In this document: positions 26,413-35,145 of the stretch, piece after piece
Layout: every line of letters begins with the position of its first letter
Position numbering within the stretch: the first letter of the stretch is position 1
Position numbers and translations under genes: made by a program
The notes under the pieces: generated by a model
What the model saw: only the letters and a program-made list of their open reading frames with translations
Database searches by the model: none
What the model was told of the DNA's origin: nothing
Assembly (NCBI RefSeq): GCF_023155275.1
Contig: NZ_JALMUV010000001.1
Coordinates: forward strand, 124,001-188,000
Source of the DNA: Streptomyces rhizoryzae
Lineage (GTDB): Bacteria > Actinomycetota > Actinomycetes > Streptomycetales > Streptomycetaceae
Direction: 5' to 3'
DNA: 64,000 bases

Positions 26413-27045
26413 GTGAACGGTGCGGATGAGGTGCGGGGGCGTCCCGACTGGCGGGTGCTCGTCGTCGGGGGCGCGTCGGGGATGGGCAAGACCGGTGTCG
26501 GCCGGGCGTTGGCCCGACGGTACGGCGTCCCCGTCGTGGAGGTCGACGACCTCGTGGAGGCCCTCCTCGCCGTCACCCGGCCCGAGCATCTGCCGGAGGT
26601 CCACGTCTGGCGCACGCACCCCGAGGCCGCCCACCAGGCACCCGAGTCGGTGGTCGAGCGGCAGATCGCGATCGCCCGGGCGCTGGCGCCGGCGATCGAG
26701 GCGGTGGTGGCCAACCATGTGGGCACCGACACCCCGGTGATCCTGGAAGGCGACTACGTCCTGCCCGGACCGGCATCGCTCGCGGGCCCGGTCCGGGCCG
26801 TCTTCCTGCACGAGGACGACGAGGCGCAGGTGGCGGCCAACTACCTGCGCCGGGAGCCGGAGTCCGGACCGCAGCGCCACCGCGCACGCGTCAGCGTGCG
26901 GTACGGCCGGTGGCTCGCCGCACAGGCGCGGGCGGCCGGCGTGCCGGTCCTCGCTCCGCGCCCGTGGGAGGACCTGGCCGACCGCGCCGCGGCGGAGGTG
27001 CAGGCGGGGCCGGGAGGCGCTGCGGTCTCCCGGCATGCCTCGTAG
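26413..27045 (+). CDS. P-loop kinase-like protein
   Basis: A 210-residue nucleotide-binding protein with Walker A GGASGMGKTGVGRALARRYG at about residues 19-38, then VPVVEVDDLVEALLA, which suits a small-molecule kinase such as a shikimate- or 2-phosphoglycerate-kinase-like enzyme. The middle holds VILEGDYVLP and the end RVSVRYGRWLAAQA. GTG 26413 has no ribosome site, but TACGCT at 26401-26406 would put the transcript start at the codon, so it may be leaderless. The substrate is unknown. Confidence 0.7.
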   Translation: MNGADEVRGRPDWRVLVVGGASGMGKTGVGRALARRYGVPVVEVDDLVEALLAVTRPEHLPEVHVWRTHPEAAHQAPESVVERQIAIARALAPAIEAVVANHVGTDTPVILEGDYVLPGPASLAGPVRAVFLHEDDEAQVAANYLRREPESGPQRHRARVSVRYGRWLAAQARAAGVPVLAPRPWEDLADRAAAEVQAGPGGAAVSRHAS

Positions 27046-27273
27046 GCCCGGCACGAGCCCACCGCAGCAGTCGCCGGCCCCGTCCGGCAGCCGAGCGCCT
27101 CCGCGCCGCGGCCCGCGCGTTCTCCGGCGGACTCCGCGCGGCACGGAAGCTGCGGCAGGCGCGGCGGATACGGCAGATGCAGCCGTTTTCGGCAGCTGCC
27201 CCCGGTCACCGGCTGATCCGTGGTAGGCAGTCCCGGGCCGCACGCTCCGCTCCACGAATCCCGGAGGGACCCC

Positions 27274-29178
27274 ATGAGAAGACTCCTGCTGCCGGCGGTG
27301 CTCGTCGGGGCACTGTTACCGGGAGCGCTCGGCGCGCCCCCGGCAGCCGCGTCGACGGCCCCGCCGCCCGCCCCGGCGGCGGCCGGCCGGCCGCAAGCCC
27401 TCATCGATACGTGGCGTCCGCCGCTCAGCACCCGGGGCCGCTACGTCGTCGACGCCGACGGCAAGCGCTTCAAGCTCATGTCGGCCAACTGGCAGGGCGC
27501 GCAGGGCTCCTGGAACGGATCCGGAGACCCCACCGACCCGGCCAACCACCACGACGGCGAGAAGTCCGACCAGATGCCGCTCGGTCTCGACCGCGCGCCG
27601 ATACCGAAGATCCTCGCCGGATTCCACGCACTCGGCATCAACAGCATCCGGCTGCCGTTCTCCAACGAGATGCTGCACGACAAGCGCCCCGTCCCGGACT
27701 CCTCGGTCGCCGCCAACCCGCAACTGCGCGGCAAGACCCCGCTCCAGGTCTTCGACGCGGTGGTCGGCGCCACCACCGCGGAAGGCTTCGCGGTGGTACT
27801 CAACAACCACACCAACACCTCGCGTTTCTGCTGCGGGCTGGACGGCAACGAACGCTGGAACACCAGTCAGTCCACCGCGCAGTGGGAGGACGACTGGATC
27901 TCGCTCGCCCGCCGCTACAAGGCCGACAAGCGCGTCGTCGGGGCTGATCTCTACAACGAGGTGCGCCGCACCGTCACCGACGACGCCAACTGGAACTGGG
28001 GCGACAGCCACGACTGGTGGGCCGCCTCCCAGCACCTCGGCGACCGTCTGCTCACGGAGGCCAATCCCGATCTGCTGGTGGTCGTCGAAGGCATCAACTG
28101 GCAGGGGATCCCGGCCGACGGGCTGTTCCACTGGCGGCCGACGCTCGAACCGGTACGCACCCTGTCGCACACCCTCGTCGCGTCGAACAAGCTGGTGTAC
28201 TCGGCGCACTTCTACGGCTACACCGGGCCGAACCACACCGGCGCGACCGGAATGGGCGAGACCCACGACCCGCGCTACCAGGAGCTCTCCCGCGAGGACC
28301 TGTTCGCGACCCTCCGGCGCCAGGCGTTCTACGTCACCGAGGCCGGCCGCCACTACACCGCGCCGCTGTGGATCAGCGAGTTCGGCATCGGCCGGGACGA
28401 GACGAACCCACAGGCCCGGGCCTGGTTCGGCACCTTCGTGGACTACCTGATCGACCAGGACACCGACTTCGCCTTCTGGCCCCTGGTCGGTTGGGCCGGC
28501 CACGGAACGTGGCCGTTGATCAACTACGACACCGCCGGACGGCGTTCCGGCATCCTGGACGGCGGTGACTGGCGCACGGCCGACTGGAAGCGCCTGGTGG
28601 CCGCGCCCCAAAAGACGGGGCGGATCGCCGTCTCCGACACCTGGGACATGCTGAACCTCGACCACGCCGACGCGGTCCAGTCGGCGCGGGTGCGGAAGCA
28701 AGGGGACTGGGATCCGGGAGCCCGCAAGGGGGTCTGCCCCGACGGCCAGCGCCTGATCGGCCTGGCGCACCGCGACGGGCGCGGCCTGTGCACCGACGCC
28801 GGGGCCGCCGGGCTCGCCGGACCCGACGCGGCGCTGAGCACCGTGCAGGACGAACGTCATGTCCAGCAGGGCGACTGGGCGCGCGGCTACACCAAGTACC
28901 AGTGCGCGACCGGCCAGTTCATGATCGGCTACAGCGTGCGCGGCCAGGCGGTCTCGGGAGTCCTGTGCGCCCAGGCGCGCCGCGCCCTGGGCACGGACGG
29001 CCGTACCGTCTGGTTCGACCGGAGCGACGACCGTCCGGCCGGGGCCCCGGGCGGCGAGTTCGCCCAGGGCACCGCCAAGGGCCAGTGCCGCACCGACGAG
29101 TTCGCGGCCGGCCTCGCCTTCACCCACGCCTGGGCCAAGGGCGGCACACCCGACGCCCTCCTGTGCCGCAAGCTCTGA
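27274..29178 (+). CDS. Secreted glycoside hydrolase family 5 (cellulase-like) protein
   Basis: A 634-residue exported enzyme: signal peptide (MRRLLLPAVLVGALLPGALG, cleaved near AAAS), then a GH5 TIM barrel of about 430 residues. The acid/base Glu lies in GADLYNEVRR and the nucleophile Glu in LWISEFGIG; INSIRLPFSNEM is the early conserved Arg strand. The C-terminal 150 residues hold three Cys-bearing repeats (KGVCPDGQRLIGLAHRDGRG; KYQCATGQFMIGYSVRG; KGQCRTDEFAAGLA), probably a binding module. GGAGGG precedes the ATG. It likely degrades a beta-1,4-glucan outside the cell. Confidence 0.88.
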   Translation: MRRLLLPAVLVGALLPGALGAPPAAASTAPPPAPAAAGRPQALIDTWRPPLSTRGRYVVDADGKRFKLMSANWQGAQGSWNGSGDPTDPANHHDGEKSDQMPLGLDRAPIPKILAGFHALGINSIRLPFSNEMLHDKRPVPDSSVAANPQLRGKTPLQVFDAVVGATTAEGFAVVLNNHTNTSRFCCGLDGNERWNTSQSTAQWEDDWISLARRYKADKRVVGADLYNEVRRTVTDDANWNWGDSHDWWAASQHLGDRLLTEANPDLLVVVEGINWQGIPADGLFHWRPTLEPVRTLSHTLVASNKLVYSAHFYGYTGPNHTGATGMGETHDPRYQELSREDLFATLRRQAFYVTEAGRHYTAPLWISEFGIGRDETNPQARAWFGTFVDYLIDQDTDFAFWPLVGWAGHGTWPLINYDTAGRRSGILDGGDWRTADWKRLVAAPQKTGRIAVSDTWDMLNLDHADAVQSARVRKQGDWDPGARKGVCPDGQRLIGLAHRDGRGLCTDAGAAGLAGPDAALSTVQDERHVQQGDWARGYTKYQCATGQFMIGYSVRGQAVSGVLCAQARRALGTDGRTVWFDRSDDRPAGAPGGEFAQGTAKGQCRTDEFAAGLAFTHAWAKGGTPDALLCRKL

Positions 29179-29187
29179 CGGACACCG

Positions 29188-29225
29188 GCCCCGGGGCAGC
29201 GCCCGAGGCAGCCCTGCCCCGGGGC
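29188..29225. terminator. Hairpin terminator between convergent genes
   Basis: GCCCCGGGGCAG (29188-29199) pairs with CTGCCCCGGGGC (29214-29225), with a 14-base loop, between the GH5 and pirin genes. Confidence 0.75.
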
Positions 29226-29270
29226 TGCCGGGTCAGCCGGCCGGCGTCCTCGCCGTAGCGAAACCGCAGG

Positions 29271-30251
29271 TCAGCCGCGTCGGCGCCGGGGGCGCAGGGC
29301 CACCGAGGGCAGCTCGGGCGCCGGCAGCCGGTCGCCGTCGTAGCCGTGCACCTCGCCGAAGCGGGTCCCGGTCATCCAGTCGGCACGCGCCGTCACGATG
29401 TCCTCGTGGGACCGTCCGACGAAGTTCCACCACATCACGATCTCTTCCTCGAACGGTGCGCCGCCGAGGAGGATCGCGCGGGCGGTCTCCGCCGAGGTGT
29501 TCGTCAGCGTGAGGCTGTCGGCGCCGGGGTGGACGTACCCCAGTTCGGCCGGCGCGAGCGCCGTGCCGGCCACCCGGACCGAACCGGTGTCGAGCAGCAG
29601 ACCGTGCTCGAAGGCCGCATCGAGGCCGAGGGTGAGGGAGGCGTGCGGCGCGAGGAGCACCTCGGCGCCGAGGAGGGGCGTGAACGTGCGCACCGGGGAG
29701 CGGGCGCCGGCCAGCGAGCCGAGGAAGACCCTCAGCTCGGCCCCGGGCAGGCGGACGGGCTCGGGCACGTGGTGCTGGAAGTCCCGGTCCGTGCCGCGGT
29801 GCTCTTCCGGCAGCGCCACCCACAGCTGCACGCCGTGCAGGACGGTGGTCCGCGGGGTGGACACCTCGGAGTGCGCGATGCCGTGTCCGCCGGTCATCAG
29901 GTTCAGCTCACCGGGCCGCACGAAGGCATGGCTGCCGAGGCTGTCGCGGTGCTCGATCTCCCCGCTGAACAGCCAGCTCACGGTCTGCAACCCGGTGTGC
30001 GGGTGGGGGGCCACGTCCATGCCGCCGGTGGCCGCGACATCGTCCGGCCCGTAGTGGTCGGCGAAGCACCACGCGCCGATCAGGGACCGGTTCCGCTGCG
30101 GCAGGGTGCGCCGCACGGTCATCGCGCGCGGCCCGCCCAGCGGCACCTTCCGCGGGGCGAGGACCTCCACCCGCGGGGCGGCGGCGCCGCGCACCTCGTC
30201 CGCCTGCGCCGCGCAGCGCACTTCGGCCGGATCCGCCTCGACGTTGCTCAT
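29271..30251 (-). CDS. Pirin family protein
   Basis: A 326-residue bicupin. The N-terminal cupin metal ligands are in APHPHTGLQTVSWLFSGE (two His) and HGIAHSE; the C-terminal cupin is more diverged, as usual, and ends with MTGTRFGEVHGYDG. Pirins can act as quercetinase-like dioxygenases or redox cofactors. ATG 30251 was chosen because family homology begins there. It is divergent from another pirin gene, an unusual back-to-back pair. The Ser/Leu/Glu repeat upstream in the open frame is probably not translated. Confidence 0.88.
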   Translation of the reverse strand: MSNVEADPAEVRCAAQADEVRGAAAPRVEVLAPRKVPLGGPRAMTVRRTLPQRNRSLIGAWCFADHYGPDDVAATGGMDVAPHPHTGLQTVSWLFSGEIEHRDSLGSHAFVRPGELNLMTGGHGIAHSEVSTPRTTVLHGVQLWVALPEEHRGTDRDFQHHVPEPVRLPGAELRVFLGSLAGARSPVRTFTPLLGAEVLLAPHASLTLGLDAAFEHGLLLDTGSVRVAGTALAPAELGYVHPGADSLTLTNTSAETARAILLGGAPFEEEIVMWWNFVGRSHEDIVTARADWMTGTRFGEVHGYDGDRLPAPELPSVALRPRRRRG

Positions 30252-30483
30252 GGCACGCCCACCGCCTTTCACCCAGCAGCTCGATCGCCCGGGGGAGTCA
30301 AGAGATTCAAGAGATTCGAGGGACTCGCGGGAGCAGTATCGCTCACCGCGCGTCCCGGTGAGCGGGGCGGGCGCACCCGGGCCGACCAGCCCGTTCATGC
30401 CCTCCCCTGGTCCGGGAATACTCCCCTCCCGGCTTTAGTTTACGATTCAACCAACCCGACGCCAGCGTGAAGGGACGCACACC

Positions 30484-31245
30484 ATGGCTTCGACCCTCGA
30501 CATCCGGCGCGCCGACGAGCGCTTCCACACCCGGGCCGGCTGGCTGGACTCCCACCACTCCTTCTCGTTCTCCCGGCACTGGGACCCCGACAACACCCAC
30601 TTCGGGCTGCTGCTGGTCTCCAACGACGACATCGTCGCGCCGGGTACCGGCTTCGACACCCATCCGCACCGGGACATGGAGATCGTCACCTGGGTGCTCG
30701 ACGGCAGCCTCGTCCACCAGGACTCCGAGGGGCACAACGGCGTGATCTACCCGGGCCTGGCCCAGCGGATGAGCGCCGGCACCGGCATCCTGCACAGCGA
30801 GAAGAACGACTCCTGGACCCTCACCGGCCGGCCCGAGCACCAGGACCCGGTCCACTTCCTCCAGATGTGGGTCATCCCCGACGAGGCCGGTATCCGCCCG
30901 GGCTACGAGCAGCTCGACATCAACGACGAACTCGCCCGCGGCGGCTGGACCACCCTGGCCTCCGGGATGTCCCGGGACACCGGGCGGCGGGCGATCGGCA
31001 TCCGCCAGAAGCACGCGGCACTGCACGTCAGCCGGATGCGTCCCGGGGAGACGCTCCAGATCGCGACCGCTCCGTTCGCGCACCTCTTCGTCGCCCGGGG
31101 CAGCGTCGAGCTGGAAGGCGTCGGGCCGCTGGCCACGGGGGACGCCGGTCGCCTCACGCACGCCGAGGGCCAGCGCCTGACCGCGGGCCCGGACGGCGCG
31201 GAGGTCCTGATGTGGGAGATGACGGCCGCTGTGGCGATGCGCTGA
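30484..31245 (+). CDS. Pirin family protein (YhhW-like short form)
   Basis: A 253-residue bicupin with the pattern TRAGWLDSHHSFSFSRHWDP, the metal site FDTHPHRDMEIVTWVLDG, and GTGILHSEKN, matching the short pirins of the quercetin-dioxygenase YhhW type. An AAGGGA site precedes the ATG, and a TACGAT hexamer at 30441-30446 is a likely -10 element. It shares its 232-base upstream region with the minus-strand pirin gene. Confidence 0.9.
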   Translation: MASTLDIRRADERFHTRAGWLDSHHSFSFSRHWDPDNTHFGLLLVSNDDIVAPGTGFDTHPHRDMEIVTWVLDGSLVHQDSEGHNGVIYPGLAQRMSAGTGILHSEKNDSWTLTGRPEHQDPVHFLQMWVIPDEAGIRPGYEQLDINDELARGGWTTLASGMSRDTGRRAIGIRQKHAALHVSRMRPGETLQIATAPFAHLFVARGSVELEGVGPLATGDAGRLTHAEGQRLTAGPDGAEVLMWEMTAAVAMR

Positions 31246-31449
31246 GGGAAGCGGGGGCGGGGGTAGCGGGCCGCCTCGGGGCCGGGGGCCCGCCGGCACC
31301 GTGAAAGCGGCGCGCCCGCGCTCCCGTTGGGGGGGGGAGGCGACCGGGGGCTGCGGGGCGCGCCGCGTGCCGGACCGCAGCCGAGGACCGGTCGCGGCGC
31401 GCCCCTCCCCCGCATGCCCCCGCTCCTCCCCCGAGGCACCCTGGGAGGT

Positions 31450-33180
31450 ATGGGGCGTGTCAATGAGGAGGTCGAGGCGCTGCTCCAGGAGTACGCCGAC
31501 CTCATCGCGATCAGTGGGGGCGATGCCTTCAAGGCGCGGGCGTACGAGAAGGCGGCGCGGGCCATCGGGGGGCATCCGGCCGATGTGGCGCGGCTCGATG
31601 CCGCGGGGCTGCGGGAGATCCCGCACGTCGGGGCGTCGATCGCGGAGAAGGTGGCGGAGTACCTGCGGTCCGGCCGGGTGTCGGTGATCGAGGAGACCCG
31701 GGCGATGATCCCGGCGGGGGTGCGGGAGCTGATCACCATCCCCACCCTGGGGCCGAGGAAGGCGATGGTGCTCTACGAGGAGCTGGGCATCGCCTCGGTG
31801 GACCAGCTGCTGGACGCCGTCCACGAGGAGCGGCTGCGGGATCTGAAGGGGTTCGGGGAGAAGACCGAGGCGAACATCCTGCACGGGATCGCGCTGCTCC
31901 AGCGGGCGGGCGGCGGGCGGATCCTGCTCAACGCGGCGATGGACGTGGCCGAGCAGATCACCGCCGAGCTGGCCGGCATCACCGGGTGCGAGCGGTGCTG
32001 CTACGCGGGGTCGCTGCGGCGGATGCGGGAGACGATCGGGGACATCGACATCCTGGTGGCGGCGGAGCGGTCGGCGCCGTTCATGGCGGCGCTGGCGGAG
32101 CTGCCGGCCACCGCGGAGGTGATCGCGCACGGGGAGAAGAAGACCTCGGTCCGTACGACCAAAGGGCTCCAGGTGGACCTGCGGGTCCTGCCGCCGGGCT
32201 CCTGGGGCGCGGGGCTCCAGTACTTCACCGGGTCCAAGGGGCACAACATCCGCACCCGGGCGATCGCGGTCCGCCAGGGGCTGAAGCTGTCCGAGTACGG
32301 GCTGTTCGACAGCGAGAGCGGGGAGCTGGTGGCCTCGCGGACCGAGGAGGACGTCTACGCCCGGCTCGGGCTGCCGTGGATCCCGCCGCCGCTGCGGGAG
32401 GACCGCGGCGAGATCGCCGCCGCGCTCCGCGGTGAACTGCCCGAGCTGGTCACCGAGGACGACATCCGGGGCGATCTGCACACCCACACCGACCTCACCG
32501 ACGGTCTGTCCTCCCTGGCCGACATGGTCGCCGCGGCCGCCGACCGGGGCTACCGGTACTACGCGGTCACCGACCACGCGCCCAACCTCGCCATGCAGCG
32601 CATGACCGACGAGAAGATGCTCGCGCAGCGGGCCGACGTGCGCGCGCTGGACGGGCGGTTCGGCCGGATGCGGCTGCTGCACGGCACCGAGCTGAACATC
32701 GGGCCGGACGGCGAACTGGACTGGCCCGACGCGTTCCTGGCGGAATTCGACCTGTGCGTGGCGTCGGTGCATTCGCACTTCAACCAGAGCCGCCGGGAAC
32801 TGACCAGGCGGCTGGTCCGCGCCTGCGAGAATCCGCACGTGTCGATCATCGGCCACCCCACGACCCGGCTGATCGGCAAACGGCCGGGGATCGACGCGGA
32901 TTTCGACGAGGTGTTCGCCGCGTGCGCGCGCACCGGGACCGCGCTGGAAATCAACGCGCATCCCGAGCGGCTGGACCTGTGCGACGAGGACATCCTGCGC
33001 GCCAAGCGCCACGGGGTGACCTTCGCGGTGAACTCCGACGCGCATTCCACCACCCATCTGCCCTATCTGCGGTACGGCGTGGGCACCGCGCAGCGCGGCT
33101 GGCTGACCGCGGACGACGTCCTCAACACCTGGCCGCTGACCCGGCTGCGGCGGTTCCTGCGCGGCGGACGGCGGGGCTGA
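31450..33180 (+). CDS. polX: DNA polymerase/3'-5' exonuclease PolX
   Basis: A 576-residue family X polymerase: N-terminal helix-hairpin-helix 8 kDa domain (FKARAYEKAARAIGGH; REIPHVGASIAEKVAEYL), palm with CYAGSLRRMRETIGDIDILV (catalytic Asp pair), fingers/thumb with QYFTGSKGHNIRTRAIA, and a C-terminal PHP domain with DLHTHTDLTDGLSS, VTDHAPN, HSHFNQ and HPTT giving the metal-binding His/Asp set of the nuclease. It fills short gaps in base-excision repair. ATG 31450 agrees with the family start, although GGGAGG sits very close to it. Confidence 0.93.
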   Translation: MGRVNEEVEALLQEYADLIAISGGDAFKARAYEKAARAIGGHPADVARLDAAGLREIPHVGASIAEKVAEYLRSGRVSVIEETRAMIPAGVRELITIPTLGPRKAMVLYEELGIASVDQLLDAVHEERLRDLKGFGEKTEANILHGIALLQRAGGGRILLNAAMDVAEQITAELAGITGCERCCYAGSLRRMRETIGDIDILVAAERSAPFMAALAELPATAEVIAHGEKKTSVRTTKGLQVDLRVLPPGSWGAGLQYFTGSKGHNIRTRAIAVRQGLKLSEYGLFDSESGELVASRTEEDVYARLGLPWIPPPLREDRGEIAAALRGELPELVTEDDIRGDLHTHTDLTDGLSSLADMVAAAADRGYRYYAVTDHAPNLAMQRMTDEKMLAQRADVRALDGRFGRMRLLHGTELNIGPDGELDWPDAFLAEFDLCVASVHSHFNQSRRELTRRLVRACENPHVSIIGHPTTRLIGKRPGIDADFDEVFAACARTGTALEINAHPERLDLCDEDILRAKRHGVTFAVNSDAHSTTHLPYLRYGVGTAQRGWLTADDVLNTWPLTRLRRFLRGGRRG

Positions 33181-33201
33181 GCGGCGGGCCGGGCCCGCCG
33201 C
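33181..33201. terminator. GC-rich palindrome between convergent genes
   Basis: GCGGCGGGCC, one base, GGCCCGCCGC: a near-continuous 21-base palindrome immediately after polX and before the end of the TetR gene. Confidence 0.55.
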
Positions 33202-33204
33202 CGG

Positions 33205-33882
33205 TCACGCCGGTTCGGGGGCCGGTACCGGGGCCGCTGCCGGGACGGGCTCCGCGGCGCGGGCGCGGCGGTGCACCCGGTCGAGCAGCGCCGCCGGGTC
33301 CGGTTCGGCCTGTAGGCCGCGGAGCAGCAGCCGCCACAGGTCGTCGAGGTGCTCCTCGATGTTGCGCCGGCCCTCCAGGGCGTCGGAGACGGTGTGCAGG
33401 CCGAAGAAGGCGCAGACGATGCCGTGCGCGGTGGCGGCGGGCGGTACGCCGGCGGCGAGTTCGCCGTTGCGGGCGGCCTCCTCCAGCAGTTGGGTGACGG
33501 CCTCGATCCAGCCGAGGAACGGGGTCGGGAGCTGCGTCTCGATGGCCTTGCGCTCCGCCCAGAGGCGCGCCCCGGCCCGGACCACGATGTCGTCGCGGAA
33601 CGCCCGGGCCACCTCGAAACTCAGCCCGACGAGCTTTTCCAGGGCGGGCACCCCGGGCTCGCGGTAACGGCTGATCAACTGCGGCCAGGTGGCGAAATGC
33701 TCCTCCACGATGGCCAGGGCGAGCTTCTCCTTGCTGGCGTAATGGAAATAGATCGCGCCGCTGGTGCGGCCGGAATGCGCGCTGATATCGCTGATGCTCG
33801 TCCCGGCATAGCCCCGTTCGTCGAACAGGGTTGCGGCCGCTTCCAGCAGGAATCTGCGCGTGGTCTTCGCCCGGATCTGCAC
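33205..33882 (-). CDS. TetR family, gamma-butyrolactone receptor-like regulator (ScbR/ArpA type)
   Basis: A 225-residue regulator. The N-terminal helix-turn-helix reads LLEAAATLFDERGYAGTSIS...SGRTSGAIYFHYASKEKLAL, with the Y-F-H-Y/F-x-S-K-E-x-L signature of ScbR/ArpA receptors, and the ligand domain includes WPQLISRYREPGVPALEKL. GTG 33882 follows GAGG at five bases and gives the usual family length; an ATG at 33987 abutting the afsA-like ATG is possible but less likely. It is back-to-back with an AfsA homologue, the classic signal-synthase/receptor arrangement, so it probably represses that gene until the lactone binds. Confidence 0.82.
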   Translation of the reverse strand: MQIRAKTTRRFLLEAAATLFDERGYAGTSISDISAHSGRTSGAIYFHYASKEKLALAIVEEHFATWPQLISRYREPGVPALEKLVGLSFEVARAFRDDIVVRAGARLWAERKAIETQLPTPFLGWIEAVTQLLEEAARNGELAAGVPPAATAHGIVCAFFGLHTVSDALEGRRNIEEHLDDLWRLLLRGLQAEPDPAALLDRVHRRARAAEPVPAAAPVPAPEPA

Positions 33883-33987
33883 GTGCACCTCGGATGTCGT
33901 TTCCCTGCCCTCTGCTGGAAATGTACCGTGCCCGGCCGCCGCCAATTCACGGGTGCGCCTGTTCGAATTTCGATATTCCCTGGTCAT

Positions 33988-34917
33988 ATGAGTACGTCAC
34001 CGTCATCCACCGGCACGGCCGGAACGAGCGGACCGCTGGACCGGTCCCGAACCGTCGAGCGGGAGCTGGTCCACCGGTCCTCCGTGGCGGAGGTCCTCCT
34101 CACCGACGTCCGGCCCGCGGCGGGCTGCGCGGACGTCTTCGAGGCGGCCGCGGCCTGGCCCCGCGCCCATGCGACCTTCCCCCGGGACGGGTCGCAGCGG
34201 CACAGTCCGCTGGTCCTGGTGGAGACCCTGCGCCAGTTGGGCCTGTACATCCCGCTGCGGTTCCACGGGGTCCCGGCGGCGTGCCACGCGATCATCACCG
34301 ACCTGTACTTCCGCCTGGCGCCCGAGCGGGAGCCGGCGGCCGGGCCTGGGGCGACCGAGGTCACCTGCCGGGCGCGGGTCGGCGGGGTCCGCCGCGCACC
34401 CGGCGGCACCGTCACCGGCCTGCGGCTGGACGTCTCGTTCACGGCCCGGGGGGCGGTCTTCGGGCAGGGCGGGGGCGGGGTGCGGTTCGTGGACGGGGCG
34501 GGCTACGCCGCGCTCCGGGGCCGGGGCGCGGGGCCGGCGGAGCCGTGCCGCACCCGGACCGGGGCGTACCGTCCGCCGGCCGCCGCGCTGACCGTGAACC
34601 ACCCGCAGGACGCGGTACTGGCCGAGGACGGCGGCGGGCTGCTGGTCGCGCCGGCCGATCCGCTGCACCCGTTCCTCTTCGACCACCCCTCGGACCACGT
34701 GCCCGGCATGGTGCTGCTGGAGGCGGCGCGGCAGGCGGCGGCGTACCGCAGCGGGGGCGCGCTGGCCCGGCCGCGCGCCGGGCGGCTGAAGGCGGTGCGG
34801 TTCACCGAACTCGCGCCGTCGGCGCGTGTGCTGTGCACCCGCCACCACACGACCTGCGTGTTCCGGGTGGTCCAGGACGGCACACCAACGGCCTACGGCA
34901 CCCTCAGCTACCCATAG
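33988..34917 (+). CDS. ScbA/BarX/AfsA family gamma-butyrolactone biosynthesis protein
   Basis: A 309-residue protein with two AfsA hot-dog repeats: first about residues 25-150 (VHRSSVAEVLLTDV; SPLVLVETLRQLGLYIPLRF) and second about 195-300 (VNHPQDAVLAEDG; HPSDHVPGMVLLEAARQAA, carrying the conserved His/Asp/Glu). AfsA condenses a beta-ketoacyl chain with dihydroxyacetone phosphate, the first committed step in A-factor-type signal synthesis. Length fits AfsA/ScbA. There is no clear ribosome site at ATG 33988; GATATT at 33971-33976 may be a -10, giving a nearly leaderless message. Confidence 0.88.
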   Translation: MSTSPSSTGTAGTSGPLDRSRTVERELVHRSSVAEVLLTDVRPAAGCADVFEAAAAWPRAHATFPRDGSQRHSPLVLVETLRQLGLYIPLRFHGVPAACHAIITDLYFRLAPEREPAAGPGATEVTCRARVGGVRRAPGGTVTGLRLDVSFTARGAVFGQGGGGVRFVDGAGYAALRGRGAGPAEPCRTRTGAYRPPAAALTVNHPQDAVLAEDGGGLLVAPADPLHPFLFDHPSDHVPGMVLLEAARQAAAYRSGGALARPRAGRLKAVRFTELAPSARVLCTRHHTTCVFRVVQDGTPTAYGTLSYP

Positions 34918-34919
34918 AA

Positions 34920-34987
34920 CATAAAATATGGACATTTATGACTCTATTGACCCTGGCGCGTTGCCGTCCGTAACGTAACGATCGTTA
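34920..34987. promoter_or_regulatory. AT-rich segment with two palindromes downstream of the AfsA gene
   Basis: CATAAA (34920-34925) and TTTATG (34935-34940) form one inverted repeat. TAACGATCGTTA (34976-34987) is a perfect 12-base palindrome. The composition is far more AT-rich than the flanks. They lie between the AfsA stop and the next gene (35146) and are candidate promoter/operator sites for the HAD gene. Confidence 0.45.
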
Positions 34988-35145
34988 TTTTCCGACGCCG
35001 AGCGCGCCTTGGTCTCCCCTGTCGGGAGCCGCCCTCCGCCGGGAACCCTTCAGCCCGCTGCCGCGGCCGTGCACCGACGCGGACACGCCCCCGAGGCGAC
35101 CCGGTCACACCGCCGCCCTCCGGGCCCATCGGAACGGAACCTCGG

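Noticed and set aside
30298..30330. AAGAGATTC-type tandem repeats read as a Ser-Leu-Glu repeat peptide
   Set aside because: They lie upstream of the chosen pirin start and are more likely promoter-region DNA than coding sequence.
30343..33057. A 904-codon minus-strand open frame opposite polX and the pirin gene
   Set aside because: It is an antisense shadow; the plus strand carries complete PolX motifs.
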